DNA from: Sphagnum compactum
Taxonomy: Eukaryota > Bryophyta > Sphagnopsida > Sphagnales
Direction: 5' to 3'
NCBI GenBank assembly: GCA_965153455.1
Contig: OZ234495.1
Location: 25,726,875 to 25,790,874, forward strand
Length of the DNA: 64,000 nt
In this document: positions 1 through 12,510 of the stretch, in pieces
Numbering within the stretch: position 1 is the first letter of the stretch
Layout: every line of letters starts with the position of its first letter
Made by a program: the position numbers and the translations under genes
The notes under the pieces: model-generated
Seen by the model: the letters and a program-made list of their open reading frames with translations, nothing else
Database searches by the model: none
Told to the model about the DNA's origin: nothing

Positions 1-1411
1 TTTTTTTCTTTTCCTGTTTTATGGTTTGTAAAATTCAAGAAGAAAAATTCTTTTTTTTCCTTTTTATTTCTTTGTTTTCTTTTTTCTGTTTTCTTAAGAA
101 TACAAGAAGATTTTTGGGGTTTTTTCATGTTTTTTCAAATTTTTCTTTTTGTTAAATGCTAAAAGAATTTTTTTCCAATTGCTTTTCTTATGTTTGTTTT
201 AAAGACCCCCCCCCCCCCCCCCCCCTATGTTTCATTTTCTTGTTCTTTAAAATTTGAAAAGATGAAGTTTGTTTTTTTATTTCCTTTATTTCCAATTTTT
301 CCAAAAGATTTTTTTTCCTAAATGTTTCAATTTAAAAAAAAAAAAAAAAACCATAGACAATATGTGTTCATACCCACGTAATTCTTTTTGGGTTTGGTTT
401 ACATTTTTCAAATTTGCATTTTAATGTGTATCATGTGTTCAATGCATACTTTGAGTAACTATGAAATTTCAATTTGTAACCAATGCCCATTCAATTGTAT
501 CAACATGCTACTACTTGGTGGTTACAAGAACAAGAACTTACTAGTGAACACATGACATGGTGGCTAATGAAAATATTTTTTTAAAAAGGTCTATTTAGGT
601 TAAAGAGTAACATATATATCTTATTTGGGTTATTTGGGTATAAATAATGGCATAGAGTTCATGTTTTCTATTTTTGGGACATTTTAAAAAAGTTTTGATA
701 GATGTGATATTTGCATCAATACATACAAGTTTTGTCTTATTGTGATTATAACCTCACACTTGTATCATGTTTGCATGTTTTGAATGTGAGCATGTTGCAT
801 TAATATGTTGTTAAATTCTCCCTAAAACTATGAGTGTGAAACATATTGCAATATTACATTATTGCATTAAAGAATTTCAATAAACATAAAGTTCAACTTG
901 AAATACCTACATAGGTGTCACAAAGTAAACATTAGTTTTGTTAGCCCAATCTTGCAATACGCACATTTGAAGCATAAACAGCCAATTGATTTTTTTGGAT
1001 GGTTGTGCAATACCCATATGTTGGGCATAAATTATGCATGTTCAATGAAAAAAATGATGAAGATAAAAAATAAAAAATAGAAGAAAAACAAAATTAAATA
1101 TGATTTTAAAAGATTATCTAGAACAAAAAAAGACAATGAAAATATAAAAGAGAAAATTAAAAGAAATTAGATATATAAAAATTTAGAAGACAAATAAAAA
1201 CAATAAAATAGAGAAATAATTTTTAAAAAAATAAAGATTCAAAAGAATAAAAATACCTGCGTTTTGGTCACAAAATAATTAATAATTATTGAAGTGTATT
1301 GTATTTGAAATGGCATTGTTTTCATGTGTGGCTATTGTATTTTGCAATTAGATTTTCAATTATTTTAGCTTCTAACAAGAACTACCAAAATATGCAATAT
1401 TTACATGTGGG
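1..1411. other. T-rich gene-free intergenic DNA
   Basis: No coding pattern is visible on either strand. The first 350 bases are poly-T-rich, with a run of 20 C at 206-225 and a run of A near 333-350. The remainder is ordinary AT-rich spacer. The short open frames here show no recognisable protein signature. Confidence 0.6.
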
Positions 1412-1454
1412 TCACAAAAGTGGATTGAATTTGCAATACCCACATTCAAAGCAT

Positions 1455-1620
1455 CCTATAAATGGTAGGTAGGTAGGTGGGTGGTTATGTAAGTAAGTAA
1501 ATAAATAGGTGGATAAATAGGTGAGTAGGTGACTAAATAGATAAATAAACAGGTATGTAGGTAAATTCAAAAATAAGTAATAGGTAGGTTGGTGGTTAGG
1601 GAAGTAGGTATGTACACAAA
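1455..1620. repeat. degenerate GTAG/TAGG simple repeat
   Basis: The plus strand is built from GTAGGTAGG, GTAAGTAAATAAATAGG and similar tetranucleotide words for about 165 bp. The antisense open frame across it is only tyrosine/leucine-rich low complexity and is not a gene. Confidence 0.6.
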
Positions 1621-1719
1621 TACAAAACAAGTTAGGTCAATAATGTAATTAGGTCAATAAGGTAGCTAGACAAATTTATTAAAAGATTTTGTCAAAAAAT
1701 TATGTTTTAGACTAATTCA

Positions 1720-2575
1720 AAAAGATATAATCTTTTTTTCAAAAAGTACAAGTTTTGCCAATAGGTATAAATTTAGCCATGAAAAAATAAATTTGTTTTT
1801 AAGAAATAGAAATTATCAACCAAGAAAAGATAAAAAAATTTCCAACATGTAAAAGTTTAGCAATGAAAAGATGAAGGTTTTGTTAAGAGGTATAGGTTTA
1901 GCTATGAAGAATTAGAAGTTTTTTCCGAGTGATAAAAATTTCACCAAAAATAAATAGAGGATTTACTAAGAGCTAAAAGTTCAACCAAAAAAAGATAAAA
2001 GTTTTTCCAATGGATAGAAGTTCTATTAAAAGGTAAAAGTTTAGCCAAAAATAGAAAAAGTTTAACCAATAATAGGTAAAGGTTTTGCCAACATGTAACA
2101 ATTTGGCCATGAAAAGATGCAAGTTTTTTCAAGAGGTATAGGTTTAACCAAGAAGAGTTATAAGTTTTGCCAAGAAGTAAAGGTTTAACCAAATATATAT
2201 ATAGTTTTGTTGAAGGTTAAAAGTTTTGCTATGAAAAGCTATAAGCTTTACTAAGAAATAAAGGTCTAGTTAATAAAATATAAAGATTTTTGCTAACATA
2301 TAGATATTTAACTATGAAAAGATTATAAAATTATAATTCTTGGCTAAATTATGTAAAGATGAAAGTTTAGCCCAAAAGAGTTAGAAATTGTGCCAAGAAA
2401 CAAAGGTTTAGCCAAAAAGATATAGATGTTTTGATGAGAAATAAAGGTTTAGCCAAGAAAAATAAAATTTTTGTCAGAAAAAAAAAAGGTTTTCTTAAAA
2501 GATAAAGATTTAACCAAGAAAAATAAAAATTTCACCTAGAAAAAAGTTTAGCCATGAAAAAATAAAGAGTGAATA
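1720..2575. repeat. degenerate tandem array, about 30-40 bp units
   Basis: The segment repeats variants of the words AAAAGTTTTGCCAAGAAG and AAAGGTTTAGCCA in alternation about every 30-40 bp for 850 bp. Copies differ by substitutions and small indels, so the array is old. The antisense open frame at 1941-2192 is a repeat artefact with recurring NLYLL-type words. Confidence 0.65.
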
Positions 2576-5500
2576 GGTAAGGGCAAGATGTAGGTCAATA
2601 ATGTAGCTAGGTTGGTAGGGTAGCCAGGTTCAAAGGTAATATGGCCAGGGTTGGGAAAAAACACACACATCCCACCCCCTCCTCCCAAACCCAAAAAGAA
2701 TGGGTCATAGGTCAACAGCCAAAAAAACAGTTGACTGTAGTACAATGTTGGTTAACGCAAGGTCAGGAACCGGATGAAGAAACGCAGCCCATCCTATGGA
2801 CAGAACGGCCAACTGGTACACTGGTGGGTGCTGGTTCACTCTGACCCACAAGATGACCATAAACTATGTAGAAGGCACTTACAAGGGCAGGTTTTGTGTT
2901 CTTCAAAATGCCCTATACTGATTTTTCTTTTTCCCCATGATACCTTGTTGGTAGTTGGTACCCACAAGTTGCCCACCATGTATCTATCACCCAAAAAAAA
3001 ACTTTAATTAAATTGTTGCAGTGTGACTTTACATTGGGTCACATTCTCAAATCAAGGCCTTCCCAAAATAAGTACCGCTTGGCTCTGCCTTTCGGGGCAG
3101 GGGTGGGGGAGCTTCTTATGGGAACACCCAAAGGTAGGTGTCACTTCTATTTTATTCCAAATGGTATGTAAAAAATATATGTTTATAATTTAAATGTAAA
3201 TGAGGTGCTTACAATTCACTATGAAAATACATTTGAAATATATTTTAATATTTCTCTATAATATATCTGACATATATCATTATTTCATATCAAAAAATAC
3301 CTTTATTTTAAATGCTTCCTAAAACATAGGAGGAATGACCTCAAAGGGGACACCCTGCTCATGGGGCCTTACATATTACCTCTTTTATGAAAATATTAAA
3401 ACCATTACCATTGTTACTCACATAACATGTGTGCTTGGCATAATTATTTTTAGGTTACGTTCACTAGTGATAGTTGCACATAAGTTACAAGAAAACCAAA
3501 AAGAGTGTCACAACCAGGTAGATTGACCAAAAATGGAGAAAAACAAATATGGCAGAATCAGCACCAATTGCCAATTCCTCCTCCCAATATGACCACAATA
3601 GGCCAATTTCAACCAACTTTTTTTTAATGATTATGTGTGTATTTTGGAATACCAAAAAATGACATAAACCAATAGTGTGTGTTTTGTTCAAGAGTCATAT
3701 TATGCTAAGAGGACCCAAAGGCAACCTCCACACATTAATGCCAAAATGGGTATATTATTATTATCTCCCCAAGATGAAACTTGAGTTTGCACCATCAAGT
3801 GAACTTAACCACTGTGTTCAATGCTAAAAGCCAGTCATTGAATGATAGGACCTCCAACCCATGGAGCTTCAATGTCAAAATTTTCCCAAAAAGTTTTGTA
3901 ACTTATTTATGGTTGCTTTTGGGATGTCCTCAAGGGCACTAAAACTATCTTGTTCACTTGAAAGACGTCATGATAGATTAGATGGATTAAACTTAGTCCA
4001 AAATATTAGAAGCCTCCATTTCCACTATTTAACCTAAAAGTGGAATACTGCAAACTTTGAATGTTCAAAGTTGAATGCAAAAGTTGGGTGTGTACTCTTG
4101 GCAACTTATCCAATACAAATGGATATGTTTCCCACATCGTGTTCTCTTGTATTTATTCCAAATATGTTGTATGATTAGGGTACTCAAATTGCGACTTCAT
4201 TCTAGTCAAACCAAACACCATTCATATGAATAGATCCATAATGAAGACATATATGGAAAAACCCCCACATGATTGCAATTTGCAACACCAATATGGTGCA
4301 AATGGAAAGTTGGGTGCAAAAGCAAAGTCGGTCAGCTCCCACATAACACATGGATTGTCGCCTTTCAACCCCCAAAAAAAAAAAGGTTTATTTATATTCC
4401 TTGTTTGTGGCCACTTTTGTGGTTTTGAATATTTTCAATGCCATTATCTACATTTTACTTGTGCGTATCCAAATGGCATCATATCAAAAAAAAATCTTTT
4501 TAGTTTTGTTACCAAAGCTACCGGGAAAGATTTATTGTATACATTTCTTATTCTATTGTGTTTTTGTCCTAGATATCCTACATTTCTTATGTAGTTTTGT
4601 TCTAATATTGCACAAACATTTCTTCATATTCTTTTCATTTATCTTCTTTCTTCATTATGTCTATGATCTTTTTCTAATTGTGTTCTGCAATCTTCAAAAT
4701 GAAAAAAAAACTTCATTAACATACAAAGATCTTAGATCGAACGAAAATACATGAGTGAATATCTCTTATTTATGCATGGAAAAAGAATTTGAAAAATAGT
4801 CATGAGACTTTCTCTATTCTGATTCTGAGCTCTATAAGCCTCTACTCAAAAAACAAAACTTCTTTGTTCTAAATCTACCTGGAAATTCTTCTGTTTTAAA
4901 TTTGCATATAACCTCTTGAACTATTCAAAAAACAAAACACAAATGTACATGACTAGTATCCAACCAATAAACAATAAAAAAGTATTAACTAAGTATCTGA
5001 AAATATTAATTAACAACTAACTTAGCCAAACTTGGCTAGTAACAAAATATGAAAAGAAAAAAATCCTTATGTATTTTTCTGTTGCCTACTTGAACATGTG
5101 TAGAAATCTGGAGATTTTTAAAAGATCATCAAATTGCAATTTCTTTTGAATTTTTCAACTGCATTTCAAATAAATGCATAATGAATTATTTATTGCAAAA
5201 TAAGTTCACACAATAATAAATTTTCAAAAACATTCAAACTTATTGCATAATAGTTTATTATTGCACAACATTGTTTAATAATAAAAATTTTATGCAATTT
5301 GAATTGAATGAGATTGACGTTTTTGCAACATGGTTTTGAAAATATTTTGAAAGGCAAAACATGGTATATGTACCACATAGGAAAACCACACATAAATAGC
5401 CTAAAGACCTCCCTACTCTCACATTAAATTCTATTTTGCATGACATCCGATTATAAAAAATGAATTACAACTTACTTTCCTATTAATATTTTGACTCTTA

Positions 5501-6615
5501 TTGTTAGGGGCAAGGTTGTCACAGCGTCTGCGTCTGGCAATGCCAAATGTTTTTGGGTGATGACTAAAAAAAACATTTTCACGCAATTCAGTGACAAAAA
5601 TTGGATTTTGATTATGGCAACCAAAAATTCCTAGTTGCAAAAACCACTTTAACCCAAAAAAAATTGATCATAAAAAACAAATGGTCAACATCTATCCTAA
5701 TCGACAAAACTACCAATTCCGGATGGATGCTAATATGACAACGCACACAAATTGACGACATCACATCCATTTTGATAACCCTAGTTAGAATGGACAAATC
5801 TCCTAATTGAGCTAGCATATTGGGTAGATTGGTAATTTTCTAATTATTAGTGGAGGTTTACACTTACCATCCCTCATTTATCAGAAAATGACGTCACTTG
5901 GGGTGAAATACTCTTGAGGATAAGATGGTTGGCAACTAGTTTGCCACTAACTAGGGATTTGTGAAAGAGAATTGGATAAGGGGGGCTAGTTTGTAAAAAG
6001 AAATGAAATGCCCTTGTGACTTATGGTGTGTGAAGACCTTGTTGGTTCTTTATTCCATTCTCATTTTCTTCTTATTTTCTTACTACTAATCTCATGATTA
6101 TATGAAGAGGGACAAGGTTTTAACGATGATGTACACTTAAAGTGTAATGGGAATGCACGAGTGTGATATTTCAAAAAAATAATGTGTGCTTGTTTTTACC
6201 TCTAGATTTTTTTTGGTTTTTTATTTTTTATTTTTGGCAGGTGGTCAGTTAGTTTTTTGATGGAGAAGATTGTAGTTTTCTATTTTCTTTGTTTTTTTTC
6301 TTTATTTATAAATAAAAGTCACTATATGGTAGCTACAACATTCAAAGCATGGCAACAAGTAATGGAAGGTAACTACAACAAACATGAGCTTGATAATAGT
6401 AATGGAGAATAATGTTAACAACAAGTTGAAAATTTGGTCTTCTAGCCCAATTTGCTACAAAATTGCAAAGGGTTGGTCAAAAGGTAACTACCTTCTTTCT
6501 TTCACTCTAACATACTAGTCATTCTAGTTTATCTCCATCTTAATTTTTTCCAAAAAATATTTCCTTGGAAAGCAAAGCTACCTTCCCCCTATTATTATCT
6601 TGGTGTTGTCTTTTT
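2576..6615. other. gene-free intergenic DNA
   Basis: No exon with recognisable protein similarity and no RNA gene was seen on either strand. Short open frames at 4226-4754 and 5431-5818 have AT-driven composition and no family signature. A GC-richer patch sits at 3050-3120 without a recognised function. Confidence 0.5.
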
Positions 6616-7411
6616 GGCAAACTTTTCCTTGGGTGGTATCACAGGAACCACCTTGCCAAAATCACACGAAATTTGGACCCAAGATAAGAAAAAACATTCT
6701 ATCTACTTATACATTGGTTTATTTGATTGGATTAGGTGGGCTATGTTTTTCCACCTATGCACATACTCATGAAAAATAGTGAACACCCAAAAACCTATAA
6801 TATGCATTAACAATTTGATTCCTAAACCATTCCTAACCCATTCCTGACCTGATATGTAATTTTTTTCTTTTAAATGTCCTTACATTTACACATTAGATAT
6901 TTTTTCCTATTTATTTAATACATGCACAAGGGAATGATCCAAATTAGTCATTAAAATAGCAAAAGACGAAAATAGTTATCATTTGTGTTCTTGACATCAA
7001 TGCCTTTTAGGACTTCACGATCGCAATTTCAAAATTCATAACGAAATGAAAATTGATTCAATCAATTATCTATAAAAAACATCAAGTACATTGGCATTTG
7101 AATTATTCTTAAAAATTAACATCTAAAAAAAATTCCAAAAAATAGATTCCTTTTGTGTTCATTGATTAAAAAAATCCTTCATGTGACATTCTTGAAACAT
7201 TTTCCTTATGCATTCATTGTCCACATCAAAACACATTTTTTTATAAGTTTAATTAAAGTTTTGAATTCTACATGACTTGGGTAACCTTTTGATAAATAAT
7301 TTGAAATGAAAAACTCTCTTTATGTAAATCCTCTATTGTCTTGAAGTTGGAAGGGTCTCAAAAATTTGGGGTGTAACATTCTTAGTGGTAGCACCCAAGG
7401 ATAAGTTTGCC
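6616..7411. mobile_element. non-autonomous TIR DNA element, copy 1
   Basis: The left end reads GGCAAACTTTTCCTTGGGTG. The right end, read on the other strand, gives GGCAAACTTATCCTTGGGTG, so the terminal inverted repeats agree over about 20 bp and continue less well (GTATCAC against CTACCAC). The interior has no transposase reading frame. The same TIR core (TCCTTGGGTGGTACCACTAG) bounds a second element at 30748-31365. No clear target duplication is seen for this copy. The superfamily is not assigned. Confidence 0.6.
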
Positions 7412-9540
7412 CTTTTCCATGGATTTGTTATTAACTCATTTGTTAATCTTCACATAAATGGATTTGGGGGCTTGTCAAATTCATCATATACATATCTCAA
7501 TGACTTTCACTTGCTTCCATGAACCTAGGGTACGTGGTTCAATTCGTTATAACCTTTGTCCCCTTTTCTTACATAGTCTTCTACTCCTTTACTTTCACAC
7601 GTTATTACCTTCTTTTTTTCTTTTTTCATATTTTTGTTCTTATAATCAACATTGATGTAAATTGATTAATCATGGTATGTATAATGATGTATAATACATT
7701 ATTTATATGATTTGTGTACAAACCGTACATATATGGTACATAAATAATTAAAAACTAAATAAAATGAATAATTATTTTGTAAAATCAATATTCAAAATGA
7801 CATTTAAATATGTTTAAATATTCATATAATGATATATTATTATATGATATTGTATATATAAATAATATTCTATAGTCGTAGGTGTAGTCGCAATGGTGAT
7901 TACTAATGTGACCATCTTAGCACCTAGTGGCATTTACGACTGGTTTTATAGTCGTAAATGTAGTCATAAATGTCACATTTTGGTGTTGTGCTATTACTGA
8001 AGCTTATTCAAAATTATATTTTGAAAAATATTAATACAAGTGGAAGGTATCAAAAACTCTCATTAATGGTTTCTAAAAGCATGCAAATTTGAATGTTTTG
8101 GGTTTTGGATTAGTTGCATTCTTGCTTGCACAATTTATGTTTTCATGGTGTCACTTTTTTTGCCAAAAGCATCCTATGTCCTAATGTAAGTTGTTATATA
8201 ATTAAAATGACCTTTATTGTTCCATTTGTTACACACTAAAAAGGGTTACATCTGGATTTTCTTCACATATATAATAATGTCACATTTCTAATGTTCAACC
8301 GATCACATTCATATTCATGTTTATTGTTTGGTTTAATTATCTCTATAGCCTCCTAATTATTATCCTAGACATATTCAACCTTGCACAACTCCTAATGTTA
8401 ATTTCTCATCGTATACAAACCCTATTGATAGCTACATTGTTTGGGTCTTGGTCCTTGAAGATGGATTGACAATGGCTATGTATTCTTAGAATTTTGGCAT
8501 ACAACTCATCCAAATTCACCCAAATGTCTCAACCCAACAAATTTCATATCTAAGGCTTTGATGAAATATCTAGTGCCCACAATGTTCATCATATTGATAA
8601 ATGTTGAGCTTTCCATATCAATAAAATCTTTTCCACACATGCCAAACACTCAAAAAATAGGTCATTTCCTTTTAATCATGATTTTTTTCGTTGTATTTAT
8701 GGGAGATTTGATTTTTAGGTCCATGTTGGTATTTTATAAAATTTAAATACTAGTTAAATACCATGTAAAATGATAATACAAAATTTATATTTTACAACAT
8801 TTTTTTCACACATTCAAATAATCATATTCTCTTCCTTAGTTGTCAAATTTCAATAATTAATATCAATGTATTTGGAAGTTTTATACTAAAATTGACAATG
8901 AAACATGCATGGACAAAATTTTGGGGTATCCCTAAAGACCAAGACCCATTTAGATTCAAATCCTAACAAAAATTGTTGTAAAATTATAAGAACAATTCAT
9001 CAAATTACCTCTCATCTATTCATCCCACAAAACAATAAAATCCATAATAACAAAAGTTTCTTAATTCCAATTTCAACATGGGTGACCTAAAGTCATAAAT
9101 ACAATGTAATAGATACAATACAAACACAGAGTTTTAGTACAAGTCCCTATTGTCTCTATTGTAACAAGATATATAGATACATTCTTTTAAATTGTTGAAG
9201 TAAGAAATTTCCACATGCTAAAATATTAATAAACTAGCTACATACCAATATTCATTAAATAAAAAATGGAACATGTCTAATATAGTGGACTATTTCATTT
9301 TTCAACTACCTCATGGATAGATAATTAGAATGTTTGCATTATTACTATGAAACGTATATGGACATGCCATTAAAAAAATTACATTGTTATTATGAAACTT
9401 AATGTTGCAACTAGACATCATCAACTAAATGATCAACAAGCACCTTGCATTTGCTATTAGTGATCACGTGGATATAACATACAAATGGAAGCCGGTGTTA
9501 ATATAAAAATCTAGGACCCATGAATAAAAAGATTGGATTA
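7412..9540. other. gene-free AT-rich intergenic DNA
   Basis: No gene was recognised. At 7870-7980 a short region repeats TAGTCGTA and its complement around ACCTAGTGG, which may be the core of a small degenerate MITE, but no bounded ends could be placed. Confidence 0.45.
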
Positions 9541-9760
9541 TCATTATTCCCAATTTAAGGCACATAAACACAATACCTCTCAAGATACATGTAAAAAGAA
9601 TATTGCTAACAAAACTACTACAACTAGCCTAGAGGCTTTTATTGATGTTGCATTATAATCTTTGTTCCATGCAAATAACTAGCCATAATAATGTTTTTGC
9701 ACAAGAAGTTTAGATATATTCCATAAACAACAACCAAAAATAGATGTGATCAAATTGCTC
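9541..9760 (+). repeat. diverged duplicated segment, copy A
   Basis: This stretch aligns by eye with 11671-11890 on the same strand. Shared order: a CACATAAACACAA word, ACATGTAAAAA, then AATATTG, a CCACAAC-like word, then ATGTTGCATTAT and CTTTGTTCCA. Many substitutions separate the copies, so the duplication is old. Confidence 0.55.
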
Positions 9761-11524
9761 ATAACAAACTATGTAAACAACAAATAGAAAAAATACCAAA
9801 ATTACTCAGAAAATATTTTTTCAATTACAATGAAATTGTTTTAAACTCTTAATGGTCAATTCATACTTCATCATTGAAAAGCATAATGGGTCGATGCAAG
9901 CTAAGATGTCTCACTATTAACATCATAATGGTTTTTATGATATGAATGTAATTGCAACAATTAATTTGTACTTTACATGTTATAATTTCCTAATAAGGAC
10001 TTACTTTGGGATTGTACACATATATGTAAGTATTTAGCATGCATAACTCATGAAATTAAAATGATTTATGAACTTATAAAGTGATCAATTGAATGGACTA
10101 TGTACCCTAATAATAATAGGTTTCTTATATGGACTTCAAAATGATCCAATGATTAATGTTATGATTATTAGGGACTCTATTTTAATTTTAAAATATTTCA
10201 ATAAAATCAAGTTTTAAATATTTTGTAGCACATCAATTGTAACTTCCAATTGGCTTAAAATAATGCAACTTGGAAATGTACTTTGGGTATCTTTTCATGT
10301 ATTGCATAGTGAGCAACCTTAACTTGCTTTCACACTAAAGGTCATTGCTTGCTTTGTTTGAATTTATATAAATTGTTGTCTCACATAGGTTCCTATGTAG
10401 TTTTGAAATAAAATACCATATAAAGATAATGTTAGATGTGTGGTAATAAAATTTTAAAATTACAACCTTGTAGTATGGAAAAAATACATCATAGAAACCT
10501 TGAATTATTTCCATGCATACAAATATAATTAATATTTTAGTAGTATTGTATAAACACCAAATTCTTGTTTAATAGAAGGAATACCTCCTAGGTACATGTA
10601 TAAAATTGTTATATAGTGTAACCATTTGATTATAAAACAACTATTATAATTTGATATGTATATAAATGAAATTCATTTTTTGAATATCTAATTAGTCCAC
10701 TTACATGTATATTGATGAGCCTCTAATAAAATGATGGGAATGTGCTAAAAAATCACATTTTTGTTCACTTAGCAGAATATTTTGGTTTTGATCTAAATGG
10801 GGGGCAATCACCTCCTATTGTATTTGGTGCAATGTACTTTAGTGTTCTATTTAATTACATTCACATTAATAAGAACCAACAATGCAATTTAGTGACTTAT
10901 TCTTTTAGAACACTTTAAAATTATCTTAAGAATATTCCATTTGTAAACTAGAAAAATCATTAAAATTTTCTTAGGACCCAAAAACATGTTGCATTATACT
11001 ATTATGTAAAGATGTGTATAGAAAATCCCTTTAAACATATTCCATTCTCAAATCATTTAGGAGTCATTCAAAAGTCCATTAAGCAATGAGAAACATTGAT
11101 ACAATGTTTTAGAAGTGTTTTTGAGCATTCTATCCTTATTAAATTCACTCCAAATTCACATGTTTGTAGAATATATATTTAAAATTATTATGTAAGCACA
11201 TTAATTAATTCTACAACATTAACATAAATACTAAAACATGAAAATCCAAACATTGGTTACATGTCCATTGGCTCCTACTAACTTGAATATACCCATCTAT
11301 ATTTTTTAAAACTAATTATCTTAGAATTGTAGCATCATTAATTTATAAATGGGTCAAAATACACATAAGATACAAGTTTTTTTTTACCAAATATTAAAAT
11401 TTTAATATATATTTGAACACAAAGTGGGTGATAAAATACCACAAGACTATAATACCATTTTGGTTTTGTACACTTAAGCAAATTGTGACTCATAAGCATC
11501 ACGTGTGTAAGAATAAGACTACAA

Positions 11525-12265
11525 GGTATGTTTTTAATTAGCAACATCAACAATTTAATGCACAAACCCAACATACATTACATATGTAAATTATACTTTC
11601 AATGTGTAGGTTAACAACATGATGTACCTCTTACATCCTTCACATGAAGGTTTAGCTAGAAATTTGGACCAATATTCCTAATTCAAACCACATAAACACA
11701 ACTGAACATACATGTAAAAATGAATATTGGCAAAAAGACCACAACCAGGCCATGAGGTTTTACCAATGTTGCATTATGTAGTCTTTGTTCCAATCATATA
11801 ATTATAACAAAATTTGATACCAACATGTTCAGAATTTATTCTATGAATAATAAATAGAAAAGGACACCATCAAAAAAATTTAACATATTAAATGAAATCA
11901 ACAAATAGAAAAGGATAACAATAAACTGCTTGACTAATGTAGTTTATAAATAACTAGAAAGTACAATTGTTTCCAACTCCTAATTATGGTCAATTGATTT
12001 TAATTAGGAGGTGTAAGCATGTGTGTGAAAGCAAAACTTCATGTTTACCTCTTGGCCACTTGCAACCATATACACATTGTAGTAGACAAATACTAATATT
12101 CTATAAATAGCAAACAAAAAGGGTGCCCAACTAATGTTATGGTCAATTAGGTATGTCCTTAATCAACAACATCAACCATGTAACATATAAACCCCAACAT
12201 ACATTACATTTGAATTATACTTTTAATTTGCAATTTAACAACATAATGTACCTTTGACATTTTCC
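11525..12265 (+). repeat. diverged direct repeat pair (about 110 bp, 610-bp offset)
   Basis: About 110 bp from 11531 (AGCAACATCAACAATTTAAT, CCCAACATACATTACAT, then AACAACATGATGTACCT) recur at 12146-12265 (CAACAACATCAACCATGTAA, CCCAACATACATTACAT, then AACAACATAATGTACCT). The order is the same, with scattered substitutions. No reading frame is associated. Confidence 0.6.
11671..11890 (+). repeat. diverged duplicated segment, copy B
   Basis: Partner of 9541-9760, lying about 2.13 kb downstream in the same orientation. It overlaps the region carrying the 110-bp repeat pair, so this part of the window grew by several rounds of local duplication. Confidence 0.55.
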
Positions 12266-12510
12266 ACAAAATGTAAATGTTCTAGTGACAAGAACACAAT
12301 ATATTTTCAAAAATGCAGCAACAAAATCTAACAAAAACTACAAGTACAGTACCTATGACATTCATTATATAATGTAAATGTTGTAGTGACAAAAGCACAA
12401 ACTATTTTCAACAATGCAACAACAACAACAAAATGTACCTAATTACATTAATTACAATTACCTTTGACATTCATCATAGATGTTAATTTTGTCGTGACAA
12501 GAACATATTA
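12249..12510 (+). repeat. three degenerate tandem units of about 105 bp
   Basis: Units begin ACCTTTGACATTTTCCACA (12249), ACCTATGACATTCATTATA (12351) and ACCTTTGACATTCATCATA (12461). Each is followed by a TGTAAATGTT-like word and GTGACAAGAACA or a variant. Spacings are about 102 and 110 bp. Confidence 0.6.

Noticed and set aside
1941-2192. Leucine/phenylalanine-rich minus-strand frame
   Set aside because: Direct product of the 30-40 bp tandem array.
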